A DNA stretch of 45,308 nt from a virus: IMG/VR virus record IMGVR_UViG_3300027734_000117, positions 1 to 45,308 of that record; one strand, 5' to 3'. Below the pieces are notes generated by a model. It did not search any database. It saw nothing but the letters and a program-made list of their open reading frames with translations, and was not told the DNA's origin. Position 1 is the stretch's first letter. Every line of letters starts with the position of its first letter. A program made the position numbers and the translations under genes. Shown here piece by piece: positions 1-7,667 of this stretch.

Positions 1-100
1 GCAGCTGACGCAACATCTAAGGTAGCAGCAGAAGCTGCTCTTAGAGTATCAGGCGATGCAGCCTCAGTAGCGACAGCAGCAGCTGACGCAACATCTAAGG
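1..100 (+). repeat. 78-bp direct repeat in the fibre stalk
   Basis: The same 22 bases occur at 1-22 and 79-100, a period of 78 bases or 26 residues, encoding ADATSK in the same frame. It is probably the end of a longer Ala-rich repeat array that continues to the left of the window. Confidence 0.6.
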
Positions 101-513
101 CCAATGCAGCTCAGGCAGCAGCAGAAGTCACAGCAGCAAATGCTGTAAACGCATTAGCACAAGGAACTTCAAGATTCTCAGAAGTAAATATAAGCAACAC
201 AACTTCACAGAAAGCAACAAAGGCAACATTAACATCTGCTGGAAATGCAGTAGCTACAAGCTGGCTAAAAGCAGATTTCCCAACAGCTAAATTAATTGTT
301 AAATTTGAAACTGCAACACATACTCAGGTTTCAGAAGTTCTTCTTTCATCAGATGCTTCAAACAACATAGCAATCACAGAGTATGCTTCAGTCGGTACAA
401 ATGGAGATCTGGGAACAACCTCAGCTTCATATGGACAAGGATACATCAATGTTGATGTTATCACAGTAAATCCAAATACTACAGTAACAGTAATGGCAAC
501 ATTAATTAAGTAA
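1..513 (+). CDS. Tail fibre-like protein, 3' end (partial)
   Basis: The open frame runs in from the left edge in frame 1 and stops at TAA 511-513, leaving 170 residues. The first 50 or so residues are Ala-rich (ADATSKVAAEAALRVSGDAA type), like the coiled-coil stalks of trimeric phage fibres. The rest is Ser/Thr/Asn/Val-rich with a beta-strand look and could be the distal domain (STSWLKADFPTAKLIVKFET region). No catalytic motif is visible. Position ahead of other fibre genes supports a receptor-binding or fibre role. The N-terminal attachment domain lies outside the window, so length and family cannot be judged. Confidence 0.6.
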   Translation, partial: AADATSKVAAEAALRVSGDAASVATAAADATSKANAAQAAAEVTAANAVNALAQGTSRFSEVNISNTTSQKATKATLTSAGNAVATSWLKADFPTAKLIVKFETATHTQVSEVLLSSDASNNIAITEYASVGTNGDLGTTSASYGQGYINVDVITVNPNTTVTVMATLIK

Positions 514-578
514 TTAAATAAAAGGTATGGGGTCCTTCCAAAACCCCACAAAAACAATTAGGGGATATGTGAACTTAA

Positions 579-941
579 ATGGCAACAGTAAATAAAAACT
601 TTAAAGTAAAGAACGGGTTAAACGTAGCAGGCACTGCAACGTTTGATTCTAATATTGTATTAGGAACAGCCCCACTATCTTTTGATGCAGCAACAAGTAG
701 GCTACAAGTCCAGATCAATGGAACTTGGCAGCCTATAGCTTTGTATTCAGAAATTCCAAATGAGAACACAATGTTGTCATTTATGGATGTTGGACTAGCC
801 ATTGACTATAATGGTCAGCCAACCTATATCATTCAGGCAAATGGAGTAACACCATCAGGAACAAGTAAATATGTTCTTGGAGGGGACCCTTCAACTACTG
901 AATTTGGAATGACTTTTGATTCAGGAGCATTAGTAGCATGA
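579..941 (+). CDS. Small fibre-like structural protein
   Basis: 120 residues. The start ATG follows TTAGGGGAT about 12 bases upstream, a slightly distant Shine-Dalgarno. The N-terminus (NFKVKNGLNVAGTATFDSN) resembles the opening repeats of phage fibre proteins, where short 'G-L-x-V-x-G-x-A' strands initiate a beta-helix or trimer. The middle NGTWQPIAL is also common in fibre and virion adhesin proteins. There is no signal peptide or membrane segment. It sits between two longer fibre genes. I infer a fibre accessory or short fibre; the exact role is unknown. Confidence 0.5.
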   Translation: MATVNKNFKVKNGLNVAGTATFDSNIVLGTAPLSFDAATSRLQVQINGTWQPIALYSEIPNENTMLSFMDVGLAIDYNGQPTYIIQANGVTPSGTSKYVLGGDPSTTEFGMTFDSGALVA

Positions 942-963
942 TGCTAAATTGTAATGGTTTAAA

Positions 964-972
964 TGCTATAAT
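964..972 (+). promoter_or_regulatory. Extended -10 promoter for the 803-aa fibre gene
   Basis: TGCTATAAT at 964-972 is a full extended -10. No good -35 is present at 16-18 bases. It lies 30 bases before the ATG at 1003. The same TGCTATAAT occurs at 17391-17399 before another structural gene. Confidence 0.5.
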
Positions 973-1002
973 TTCAATATATCAAATTAAAGGGGTGGCA
1001 TA

Positions 1003-3414
1003 ATGTCAACAGTAAGAATTCAAGTACGTAGAGGTTTATCTTCAGAATGGACCGCAGCAAATCCAGTATTGGCTGCAGGTGAAATGGGTGTTGAAACAAA
1101 CACAAACAAATTTAAATTTGGTAATGGAACAGATGCATGGACTGCTCTTTCCTATGCGGCTTCAGATGCTGCAGCAATTGGTGAAATTTCCCAAGATGCT
1201 ATCAATCAAGCACTATCAGTAGGAGCAGGATTAACAAAGACTTATAATGATGGCGCAAATACAATTACTGTAACTGTAGATACAGATGTAGTTTCAACTA
1301 AAACATTTGCTATTGCAGAAGCAACATCAAAAGCAGCCGCAGCACAAGCAGCAGCAGCATCCTATACAGATACTGCAGTTAGTGGAATAAATAACTCACT
1401 TACAGATTATTTAGAGGTTGCAGATAGAGGAGTAGCCAATGGAGTTGCTTCATTAAATAATTTAGGTAAGGTCCCAGAGGCACAATTAAATTTACAATCA
1501 CTTTCAACAAACGTAATTACTAGTGGTAACGTAACAGCAGAAAATGTAACAGTAAATGCTAATTTAATTGTTAATGGTACAACAACAACATTAAATACTC
1601 AAAATGTTTCTATAGAAGATACACTTCTATATATTGCTGAAAATAATAATTCAAGCTCATTAGATTTAGGCTTTGTAGCTGGACATAACACTGGTGTATA
1701 TAACCATACAGGACTAGTAAGAGATGCTTCTGATAATAAATGGAAGCTTTTCAAAGATGTTACAGACGAACCAACAACAACAATAAATTTTGCTCAAGCT
1801 AATTTAGATAATTTAGCATTATTTAACTTAGATTCAAATGCAATTCAGGCAGTTTCAATTACAGCAACTGGAACCGCAGCATTGCCAAATAGTTCAATTA
1901 CAACCGCAAATATTCAAAGCCAAGCAGTTACAGCAGAGAAGCTTGCAACAGATTCAGTTGAAACAGCAAAAATTAAAAATGGTGCCGTTACTGGAGCAAA
2001 ATTAGAAGATATGACAGTTACAGCAGCTAAGCTTGGAGCTTATGCAGTTACTAGCGGTAAAATTGAAGATGGTTCAGTTATTACAGGAAAGCTTGGAGCA
2101 GCATCAGTTACAGAAGATAAAATTGCAACAAATGCAATTACTGAACCTAAAATTGCAGCAGGTGCAGTTGTTGAAACAAAACTTGCATCAGGATCAGTAA
2201 CATTAGCAAAGCTTGCAAGCGCTTCAGTTGATTCATCAAAGCTTGCAGCAGGATCAGTAACTTCTGCTAAAATTGCAGACAATTCAATTGTATTAGCTCA
2301 CATGACAGATAACTCTGTTGGAACTGTTGAAATTGTTGACTCAGCAATTACTGAGGCAAAACTTGCCGCAGCAGCAGTTGGCTCTACTAAAATTGCAACA
2401 GGCGCTGTATCAAATGCACATATTGCAGCGGAAGCAGCAATTGCAACATCAAAGATCTCAGGTCTTGATACAGCACTTGGATTACGGGCCCCACTTGCTT
2501 CACCAACATTTACAGGAACAGTAGTTCTTCCAAGTACAACATCAATTGGAAATGTTTCCTCAACAGAGCTTGGATACGTAGATGGAGTTACATCTCCTAT
2601 ACAGACACAGCTTGCAGCAGGTACAACTGCTCTTGCAAATCACGAAGCAGATACAACAAACATTCACGGAATTTCAGATACTTCACTTCTAGCAACTACA
2701 GCAAATGTTGCTACTGCTAAATCAGAAGCTATTACAGCAGCAGGTACTGCAGCAGATACAAAGGTATCTACAGCAGTGGCAGCACTTACAAAGTCTTCAG
2801 TAGGCCTTGCAAATGTTGATAATACAGCCGATACAGCAAAGCCAGTATCTACAGCACAGGCTACAGCAATAGCAACTGCTAAATCAGAAGCAATTGCATC
2901 TGCAACAGCATCAGTCACAGCAGTTATAAATGGTGCACCAGCAGCATTTGATACACTTAAAGAAATTGCAGATTATATTGCAACAGATCAAAGTGCTGGT
3001 TCAGCATTAACTGCATCAGTTGCAACTAAAGCTCCTCTTGCCTCACCAACATTTACTGGAACAGTAACAGTTGGAGCAGCAGGGATTGTATTCTCTGATG
3101 GAACACAAACACGAGCAGCAGTTCCTTCTATAACAACATTTGCATCATCTTTTGCAGCATCAGCAACACTTGCAGCAGGAGAACAAGATAAATTTGTACC
3201 AGTAGATGGAGCAGTAGTTATTACTCTTCCTGCAACAGGATATTCAACTGGACAGTCAATTGATTTCTACCAGGCTTCAGGCACAGGAGCATCATTTGCT
3301 TCAACAAACTCCGTAGTAGGAACACCAGGACTTAAGTTTAGAACTACAAACTCAGTTGTAACAGCAATGAAAACTTCAAGCGGATGGTTGGTCTTTGGAG
3401 ACCTATCAGCGTAA
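1003..3414 (+). CDS. Long tail fibre / receptor-binding protein with 10-residue repeats
   Basis: 803 residues with SD AGGGGTGG upstream. The N-terminus (VRIQVRRGLSSEWTAANPVL, then GEMGVETNTNKFKFGNGTDAW) is the attachment domain seen at the start of many phage fibres and Mtd-type tropism proteins. Residues about 170-270 resemble the 'LIVNGTTTTLNTQNVSIEDTLLYI' fibre domain of marine and T4-like phages. Residues about 298-477 are 18 tandem 10-residue units. After that come two APLASPTFTGTV collars, a SSTELGYVDGVTSPIQTQL segment and a beta-rich C-terminal domain that probably binds the receptor. It is almost certainly trimeric. No chaperone domain is visible on this fibre. Confidence 0.8.
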   Translation: MSTVRIQVRRGLSSEWTAANPVLAAGEMGVETNTNKFKFGNGTDAWTALSYAASDAAAIGEISQDAINQALSVGAGLTKTYNDGANTITVTVDTDVVSTKTFAIAEATSKAAAAQAAAASYTDTAVSGINNSLTDYLEVADRGVANGVASLNNLGKVPEAQLNLQSLSTNVITSGNVTAENVTVNANLIVNGTTTTLNTQNVSIEDTLLYIAENNNSSSLDLGFVAGHNTGVYNHTGLVRDASDNKWKLFKDVTDEPTTTINFAQANLDNLALFNLDSNAIQAVSITATGTAALPNSSITTANIQSQAVTAEKLATDSVETAKIKNGAVTGAKLEDMTVTAAKLGAYAVTSGKIEDGSVITGKLGAASVTEDKIATNAITEPKIAAGAVVETKLASGSVTLAKLASASVDSSKLAAGSVTSAKIADNSIVLAHMTDNSVGTVEIVDSAITEAKLAAAAVGSTKIATGAVSNAHIAAEAAIATSKISGLDTALGLRAPLASPTFTGTVVLPSTTSIGNVSSTELGYVDGVTSPIQTQLAAGTTALANHEADTTNIHGISDTSLLATTANVATAKSEAITAAGTAADTKVSTAVAALTKSSVGLANVDNTADTAKPVSTAQATAIATAKSEAIASATASVTAVINGAPAAFDTLKEIADYIATDQSAGSALTASVATKAPLASPTFTGTVTVGAAGIVFSDGTQTRAAVPSITTFASSFAASATLAAGEQDKFVPVDGAVVITLPATGYSTGQSIDFYQASGTGASFASTNSVVGTPGLKFRTTNSVVTAMKTSSGWLVFGDLSA
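1894..2433 (+). repeat. Eighteen 30-bp tandem repeats coding 10-residue fibre units
   Basis: Eighteen consecutive 30-base units encode decapeptides of the form (S/A)(V/I)T-x-x-K(L/I)-x-x-x, for example AVTAEKLATD, SVTEDKIATN and AITEAKLAAA. The period is exact, with no indels. DNA is less conserved than the peptide, so the array is old and under protein selection. Such repeats typically form an elongated beta-stranded shaft. Confidence 0.8.
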
Positions 3415-3437
3415 TCGGATTAAAGGAGAATATATAA

Positions 3438-4763
3438 ATGTCAAAACAAGCAGGTAGAATGAGCCAAGGAGCTAATGACTTCTTAGCTCCGTATGCTCCA
3501 ACAATTGGTACAGCAACAAATGTAGGCTCAAGTAGAGCTTTCAATAATGGACGGGCAGATGTAACTTTTACAGCTGACTCAAGAAATGCTGCAGATTCAT
3601 TTACTGTTACCTCTTCTCCAGGAAACTTTCTTGGAACTGGGGCATCATCTCCAATTTCAGTTACAGGCCTTCAGTCAGGAGTTGCTTACACATTTACAGT
3701 AACCGCAACAAATGCAGCAGGAACATCAGCTCCATCTGAAGCATCTAATTCTGTTACAGCTACAACTGTACCTCAAGATCCACAAAGTGCAACTGCAACT
3801 GCAGGAATTAATCAAAACACTATTTCTTGGACAGCTCCAAATAATGGTGGATCAGCAATAACAAATTATTATATTGTTGGAAATGATGGAACATCTGGTA
3901 ACACAGCATCTACATCAATAGTAATTGCAGATACTGCTAATACTTCTCAATATTATAATATTTATGCAGATAACGCTAATGGTAGATCAATTGCTTCAGG
4001 TAATACAGCCACTATTACAACTCTAGCACCGTTCTTCCCACCGTTCTTCCCACCGTTCTTCCCACCGAGCTTCTTTGCTCCACCGTTCTTCCCACCGTTC
4101 TTCCCACCGAGCTTCTTTGCTCCACCGTTCTTCCCACCGTTCTTCCCACCGAGCTTCTTTGCTCCACCGAGCTTTTTTGCTCCACCGTTCTTCCCACCGT
4201 TCTTCCCACCGAGCTTCTTTGCCCCACCAAGCTTCTTTGCTCCACCAGGATTCTGGTTTGCCCCACCAAGCTTCTTTGCTCCACCAGGATTTAAGGGCAA
4301 GTGTTTATCACCAGACTCAGTAATATTTACTGCAGATGGATGGGTACAAGCTAAAAATATTAAAGTTGGAGATGCAATATTAACTATTGACGGAAGTCAT
4401 ATTAATCTTGAATCAATAACTTCAAATAAAATTTCTGAATCACTTCCAGAAAATGTTAAATTTACAGATGGTCAAGTTGTTTCTGTTACAGAAAAAACTT
4501 CAACATTAATAGGATTTAATTACAGAGGAAAAGATTACTCAATTACTCAGCCAATATTTGTAAAAACCCCAGAAGGAATTACTTATAAAAATGCTGGAGA
4601 AATTGAAATAGGAGAAATAATCCTACATGTTGATTCTGAAGGATCAGTATCAGAGGTTCCAGTAACTTCAATAGAAAAGGATGAAGCAGAATCAACTGTT
4701 TATGATGTTAGAACATCTCCACAGCCATGGTTTATAGTTAATTCCTTTATAGCAATAGCATAA
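3438..4763 (+). CDS. Fibronectin III / Phe-Pro repeat / Hint-like domain structural protein
   Basis: 441 residues, SD AAAGGAGA. Residues about 20-110 and 113-195 are two fibronectin type III domains (GLQSGVAYTFTVTATNAAG, TISWTAPNNGGSAITNYYIV). Residues 198-288 are a repeat of PFFP and PSFFAP units. Residues 289-441 resemble a Hint (hedgehog/intein) domain: Cys289 in KCLSPDSVIFTADGW, then AKNIKVGDAIL (block A), then SITQPIFVKTPEGI...AGEIEIGEIIL (block B) and VYDVRTSPQPWFIVNSF (block F). The block B His of TxxH is Gln371, and the C-terminal His-Asn is absent (the protein ends FIAIA). Splicing is therefore unlikely, although a Cys289 acyl shift or anchoring role remains possible. It sits between a fibre gene and a strong terminator, and is probably surface-exposed on the virion. 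Confidence 0.7.
   Translation: MSKQAGRMSQGANDFLAPYAPTIGTATNVGSSRAFNNGRADVTFTADSRNAADSFTVTSSPGNFLGTGASSPISVTGLQSGVAYTFTVTATNAAGTSAPSEASNSVTATTVPQDPQSATATAGINQNTISWTAPNNGGSAITNYYIVGNDGTSGNTASTSIVIADTANTSQYYNIYADNANGRSIASGNTATITTLAPFFPPFFPPFFPPSFFAPPFFPPFFPPSFFAPPFFPPFFPPSFFAPPSFFAPPFFPPFFPPSFFAPPSFFAPPGFWFAPPSFFAPPGFKGKCLSPDSVIFTADGWVQAKNIKVGDAILTIDGSHINLESITSNKISESLPENVKFTDGQVVSVTEKTSTLIGFNYRGKDYSITQPIFVKTPEGITYKNAGEIEIGEIILHVDSEGSVSEVPVTSIEKDEAESTVYDVRTSPQPWFIVNSFIAIA
4029..4301 (+). repeat. 12- and 15-bp tandem repeats coding PFFP / PSFFAP units
   Basis: Alternating units of ccgttcttccca (PFFP) and ccgagcttctttgctcca (PSFFAP) are nearly identical at DNA level, and end in PGFWFAP and PGFKG variants just before Cys289 of the Hint-like domain. 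High DNA identity implies recent expansion by slippage or recombination, so copy number is likely to vary between relatives. Confidence 0.85.
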
Positions 4764-4771
4764 ATATCTAT

Positions 4772-4805
4772 AAAAGAGGGGTGGCCTACAAGCTGCCCCT
4801 CTTTT
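4772..4805 (+). terminator. Rho-independent terminator after the fibre block
   Basis: Perfect 10-bp arms AAAAGAGGGG (4772-4781) and CCCCTCTTTT (4796-4805), with a 14-base loop that can pair further. The T-run is part of the 3' arm. It separates the fibre genes from the dioxygenase operon. Confidence 0.85.
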
Positions 4806-4809
4806 GCTA

Positions 4810-4838
4810 TTGTCTTTGTAAATTCAAAATGATACAAT
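4810..4838 (+). promoter_or_regulatory. Leaderless promoter of the dioxygenase operon
   Basis: TTGTCT (4810-4815), a 17-base spacer, then TACAAT (4833-4838) inside GATACAATAA. Only six bases separate the -10 from the ATG at 4845, so transcription would start at or within a base of the start codon. The same GATACAATAA with 17-base spacing appears at 21419-21447. Confidence 0.7.
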
Positions 4839-4844
4839 AAAGGT

Positions 4845-5558
4845 ATGACTACTACAAACAGCCCATATGGATTTTCATCAAAAGAAGAACTTTTCCCAGG
4901 AGTCTGGGTATATAGAGATGTAATTAAAAAAGAATTAAATGTAATAGATAGACTTAACTCAATTGGAGAAGCATCTATCAGAGACAATGAATCAAGATTT
5001 AGTTGGACTTTTGGATTTGTTGGATACAGCGAAAAAAGACCTTCATACAGAGATTGTGAAGATATTAAAGTTGGAGAAATAAATAATCCAACAAATGAAA
5101 CTCAAACGCTAGTTGCTGATTTGTGGTCTGATTTAAAAAAAGTACAAGATGTTGCAGTTCAAGATTATTGTAATAAATACAATGTAAAAATGAATTTTTG
5201 GGAAGTTATGAATTGCATACGATATGGCAAAGGACAGCATTTTCAAGAGCATGCAGATCATGGATTTTCATATAGTGCAACAGTGTCTTTAGTAGCATAT
5301 ATAAATGATGATTATGAAGGCGGTAATTTGTTTTTTCCTAAAATTGGCTTAGACATTAAGCCAAAAGCTGGAGACCTATATATTTTCCCATCTACCTATT
5401 TGTTTTCTCATAGAGCAATGCCAGTAATTGAAGGACAAAAATTTTCTATAGTTACGATGCTTGATTATAATGATCATGCCCACAAACAAGAGTTTTTTGA
5501 AGCAAGAGCCAGATGGGTTGAAGAAGACGCAAAAACTGGCAAAAATTCTTATGCATAA
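4845..5558 (+). CDS. Fe(II)/2-oxoglutarate dioxygenase 1 (prolyl 4-hydroxylase-like)
   Basis: 237 residues, with the double-stranded beta-helix core at about 115-215. The iron ligands are His136, Asp138 (HAD) and distal His189. Lys199, exactly ten residues after His189, is in place to bind the 2-oxoglutarate carboxylate. The segment AYINDDYEGGNLFFP and then PKAGDLYIFPS is the P4H-family core. P4H-like enzymes decarboxylate 2-oxoglutarate and hydroxylate Pro or another side chain. There is no signal peptide, so it acts in the cytoplasm. It is the first gene of a seven-gene run, starts at a leaderless ATG, and overlaps the next gene by 8 bases. The substrate is unknown; flanking fibre proteins are the obvious candidates. 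Confidence 0.85.
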   Translation: MTTTNSPYGFSSKEELFPGVWVYRDVIKKELNVIDRLNSIGEASIRDNESRFSWTFGFVGYSEKRPSYRDCEDIKVGEINNPTNETQTLVADLWSDLKKVQDVAVQDYCNKYNVKMNFWEVMNCIRYGKGQHFQEHADHGFSYSATVSLVAYINDDYEGGNLFFPKIGLDIKPKAGDLYIFPSTYLFSHRAMPVIEGQKFSIVTMLDYNDHAHKQEFFEARARWVEEDAKTGKNSYA

Positions 5559-6264
5559 AATTAAAGCCTATACTATAAGAGAAGGCTACGGAGAAGTTAC
5601 GCCTCTTTCTATTAAAAGAGAGTGGATGGATAATACTTATGATGCACATGCATACAAGTGTTTTCCAGTAGGCCTTACAAATCAATTAGGATGGGGAATA
5701 TCTTTTCCAGAAGATATATCTTTTATATGGGATGGTATTTGCGATAGTACTCCAGATCATGTGAAAATTTTATCTGGAGAAAAATATGCTTATTCTGGAA
5801 GAGCTAATGGAACAATAAGTTTTAATACAGGCTTAATGTTTGTTACAGATGAAAATACAAGTCTTTTATCTATGCCTGTCCCAAATTTATTTTTTGAAGG
5901 TGCTGTTCCATTTACAACTTTAGTAAGTACATCATTTTTCCCTGGGGAATTGCCGTGTGCTTGGATGATAACAAAAGCAAATGAAATTATAACAATTAAA
6001 GCGGGGACTCCAATAATTGCAATATTACCTATAGATCTAGAAGGACTTCAAAACTCAGAAATTAACTTTGAGCCTATGTCATCGGCACCTCAGCAAAAAT
6101 TTGATTCAACTGAATATTCAAATGTTGTTTATAATCTTAATAGATCAGCTACTTGGTCTAATTTTTATAGAGATGCAGTAGATCATTTAAAAAACAGTAT
6201 AGGGAAACATCAAATTAAAGCAATAAGACTAAAGGTAAATAATGAAAACAATACAAGTTTATAA
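5551..6264 (+). CDS. DUF6065-like protein, copy 1
   Basis: 237 residues, starting at ATG 5551, which overlaps the previous stop; the frame is open further upstream, but that part lies inside the dioxygenase gene. It is clearly homologous to the next gene: REWMDNTYDAHAYKCFP, then GWGISFPEDISFIWDG, then MPVPNLFFEG and IITIKAGTPIIAILPI. This layout (REWM, CFP, GW, W-G, then a P-P pair) matches my recollection of DUF6065, a family without known function. The strand-rich pattern could be a cupin-like barrel, but no metal-binding HxH set stands out. It is embedded among dioxygenases, so a partner in the same modification pathway is an inference. Confidence 0.6.
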   Translation: MHKIKAYTIREGYGEVTPLSIKREWMDNTYDAHAYKCFPVGLTNQLGWGISFPEDISFIWDGICDSTPDHVKILSGEKYAYSGRANGTISFNTGLMFVTDENTSLLSMPVPNLFFEGAVPFTTLVSTSFFPGELPCAWMITKANEIITIKAGTPIIAILPIDLEGLQNSEINFEPMSSAPQQKFDSTEYSNVVYNLNRSATWSNFYRDAVDHLKNSIGKHQIKAIRLKVNNENNTSL

Positions 6265-6937
6265 AACAGGCGGTCCAGAAACAATTTTATCCCCACTTGA
6301 AACAGATAGAGAGTGGATGCATGAAAATAAATATGGCTATAATTGTTTTCCAATAACTCTTCCAAACAAAATGGGTTGGGCAATATCTTTTCCAAAAGAT
6401 ATATCTTTTATTTGGCATGGTAGCAATAAGCAAGGTCCCGATGGTGATATAGAAATTTTATCTGGAGAAGAACATTGTTATTTTGAAAGAGGCGGTGGAG
6501 TTATTGGATTTCCCACTAATCTAGTTTTTAAAACAGAAGAAGACTTAAGCATAGTAACAATGCCAGTTCCAAATCAATTTATAGATGGAGCTCAATGTTT
6601 TACATCAATTTTATCAAGTTCATTTTACACTGGAGCACTACATGTAGTTTGGAAAGTAACTTCTCCTAACAAAATTATAACAATAAAGGCTGGCACCCCT
6701 GTTGCAGCCGTATTGCCAATTTCACTAAAAGAGATAAATAATATAAAGGCAGTTATTTCAGAAGAATCAATTTCAGATACGGTTCATGATGGAGATTACG
6801 TTGATGCCATGACCAAATATGGAATGGATAATATGAGAACTTCAGATTGGTATAAAAAAGGAATAGATCATAAAGGTAATATAGTAGGAAAACATGAAAT
6901 AACAAGCTTTAAATTTGAAGTAGAAGAAAGAAAATGA
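6242..6937 (+). CDS. DUF6065-like protein, copy 2
   Basis: 231 residues, SD AAAGG upstream; the start lies 23 bases inside the preceding gene. It is a paralogue of that gene: REWMHENKYGYNCFP, GWAISFPKDISFIWHG, ILSGEEHCYFE, MPVPNQFIDG, IITIKAGTPVAAVLPI. It also has a shared tail in which K-G/S-x-D-H-x-x-N-I-G/V-GKH recurs. The two copies have diverged well beyond recent duplication but keep the same landmarks, so both are probably functional with different specificity. No enzymatic motif is recognised. It may be a sensor, a substrate carrier or an enzyme of a fold I cannot see. Confidence 0.6.
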   Translation: MKTIQVYKTGGPETILSPLETDREWMHENKYGYNCFPITLPNKMGWAISFPKDISFIWHGSNKQGPDGDIEILSGEEHCYFERGGGVIGFPTNLVFKTEEDLSIVTMPVPNQFIDGAQCFTSILSSSFYTGALHVVWKVTSPNKIITIKAGTPVAAVLPISLKEINNIKAVISEESISDTVHDGDYVDAMTKYGMDNMRTSDWYKKGIDHKGNIVGKHEITSFKFEVEERK

Positions 6938-6942
6938 TTATA

Positions 6943-6951
6943 TGGTAAAAT
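6943..6951 (+). promoter_or_regulatory. Possible internal extended -10
   Basis: TGGTAAAAT at 6943-6951 in the 55-base gap before the second dioxygenase. There is no matching -35. The gap also holds the SD AAGAGGAAAT for the ATG at 6993. This may allow internal initiation; evidence is weak. Confidence 0.25.
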
Positions 6952-6992
6952 TAGATAAACAGCACTTTTTATGTATTATGAAGAGGAAATAA

Positions 6993-7667
6993 ATGAAACC
7001 GTCAAATGCTTGGTCACATGAACCACCAAAGTCTATAACTCCATCTGGATTTTTTGGAAACTCAATAGATAACATTGTTGAAATAAAAGATTTTTTAAGT
7101 TTAGATGAACGCAAGCGTCTAATGGACTTTGCTCTGAATAATAAAATTTGGGATATAACTGAAACTCACAGAGATGCAGATGGATTAGTTTTGTATGATC
7201 ACACTGTTTGGGAAGACAGAGTATGCACTTATAATTCTTTAATGGCTTCAGATCCTTCTATATTAGATTTGATTTATAGCATGATTAATAGATTAAAAAT
7301 AGAAGTAGATGCATTTTTTAATGTTGATGCAAAAGAAACTGGACCTGCAATTGTTAGATGGCCCATTGGAGCTCGTCAGGAACCACACGCAGATAAAGAA
7401 TTTCATTCTGGCCCAGAAAAAGGAAGAGCAAATGACTTCCCTTGGTATGACCTAGCTGGACTATTTTATTTTAATGATGATTATGAAGGTGGAGAATTAT
7501 ATTTTCCACAGCATGGAATTGAATTTCAGCCAGTTGCAGGAGCAGCATATTTTTTCCCAGGTGATATGTATTATACACACGGTGTCCGCCCAGTAAAATC
7601 TGGAAATAGATTTACATCGCCATTTTTTTGGACGATAAATAAACATACAGGAGAAAAACAGCCATGA
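6993..7667 (+). CDS. Fe(II)/2-oxoglutarate dioxygenase 2 (prolyl 4-hydroxylase-like)
   Basis: 224 residues, SD AAGAGGAAA. The iron triad is His132, Asp134 (PHAD) and His196 (YTHGV). Arg206, ten residues later, would bind 2-oxoglutarate. The core has YFNDDYEGGELYFP and then PVAGAAYFFPG. The N-terminal third (DFLSLDERKRLMDFAL) is the helical entry segment usual in P4H-like enzymes. It overlaps the next gene by ATGA, so translation is coupled. Sequence outside the motifs differs strongly from the other four copies, which argues for different substrates rather than a simple duplication. Confidence 0.85.
   Translation: MKPSNAWSHEPPKSITPSGFFGNSIDNIVEIKDFLSLDERKRLMDFALNNKIWDITETHRDADGLVLYDHTVWEDRVCTYNSLMASDPSILDLIYSMINRLKIEVDAFFNVDAKETGPAIVRWPIGARQEPHADKEFHSGPEKGRANDFPWYDLAGLFYFNDDYEGGELYFPQHGIEFQPVAGAAYFFPGDMYYTHGVRPVKSGNRFTSPFFWTINKHTGEKQP

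Noticed and set aside
529-556. Hairpin TGGGGT/ACCCCA before the 120-aa gene
   Set aside because: Short 6-bp stem, followed by A-rich rather than T-rich sequence on the coding strand; not convincing as a terminator.
3962-4300. Open reading frame on the minus strand rich in GGAKKLGG
   Set aside because: It is the antisense shadow of the PFFP repeat array; it has no SD and no independent conservation signal.
4029-4301. Regular short repeats that might be taken for a CRISPR array
   Set aside because: Units are 12-15 bases, directly adjacent, in frame and without spacers; they encode protein.
4302-4763. Active splicing intein
   Set aside because: There is no C-terminal His-Asn, no C-extein, and the block B His is replaced by Gln, so only a Hint-like remnant or repurposed domain is supported.
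5461-5550. Upstream extension of the first DUF6065-like gene
   Set aside because: It overlaps the dioxygenase 1 gene for 90 bases with no SD; the paralogue aligns from the later start.
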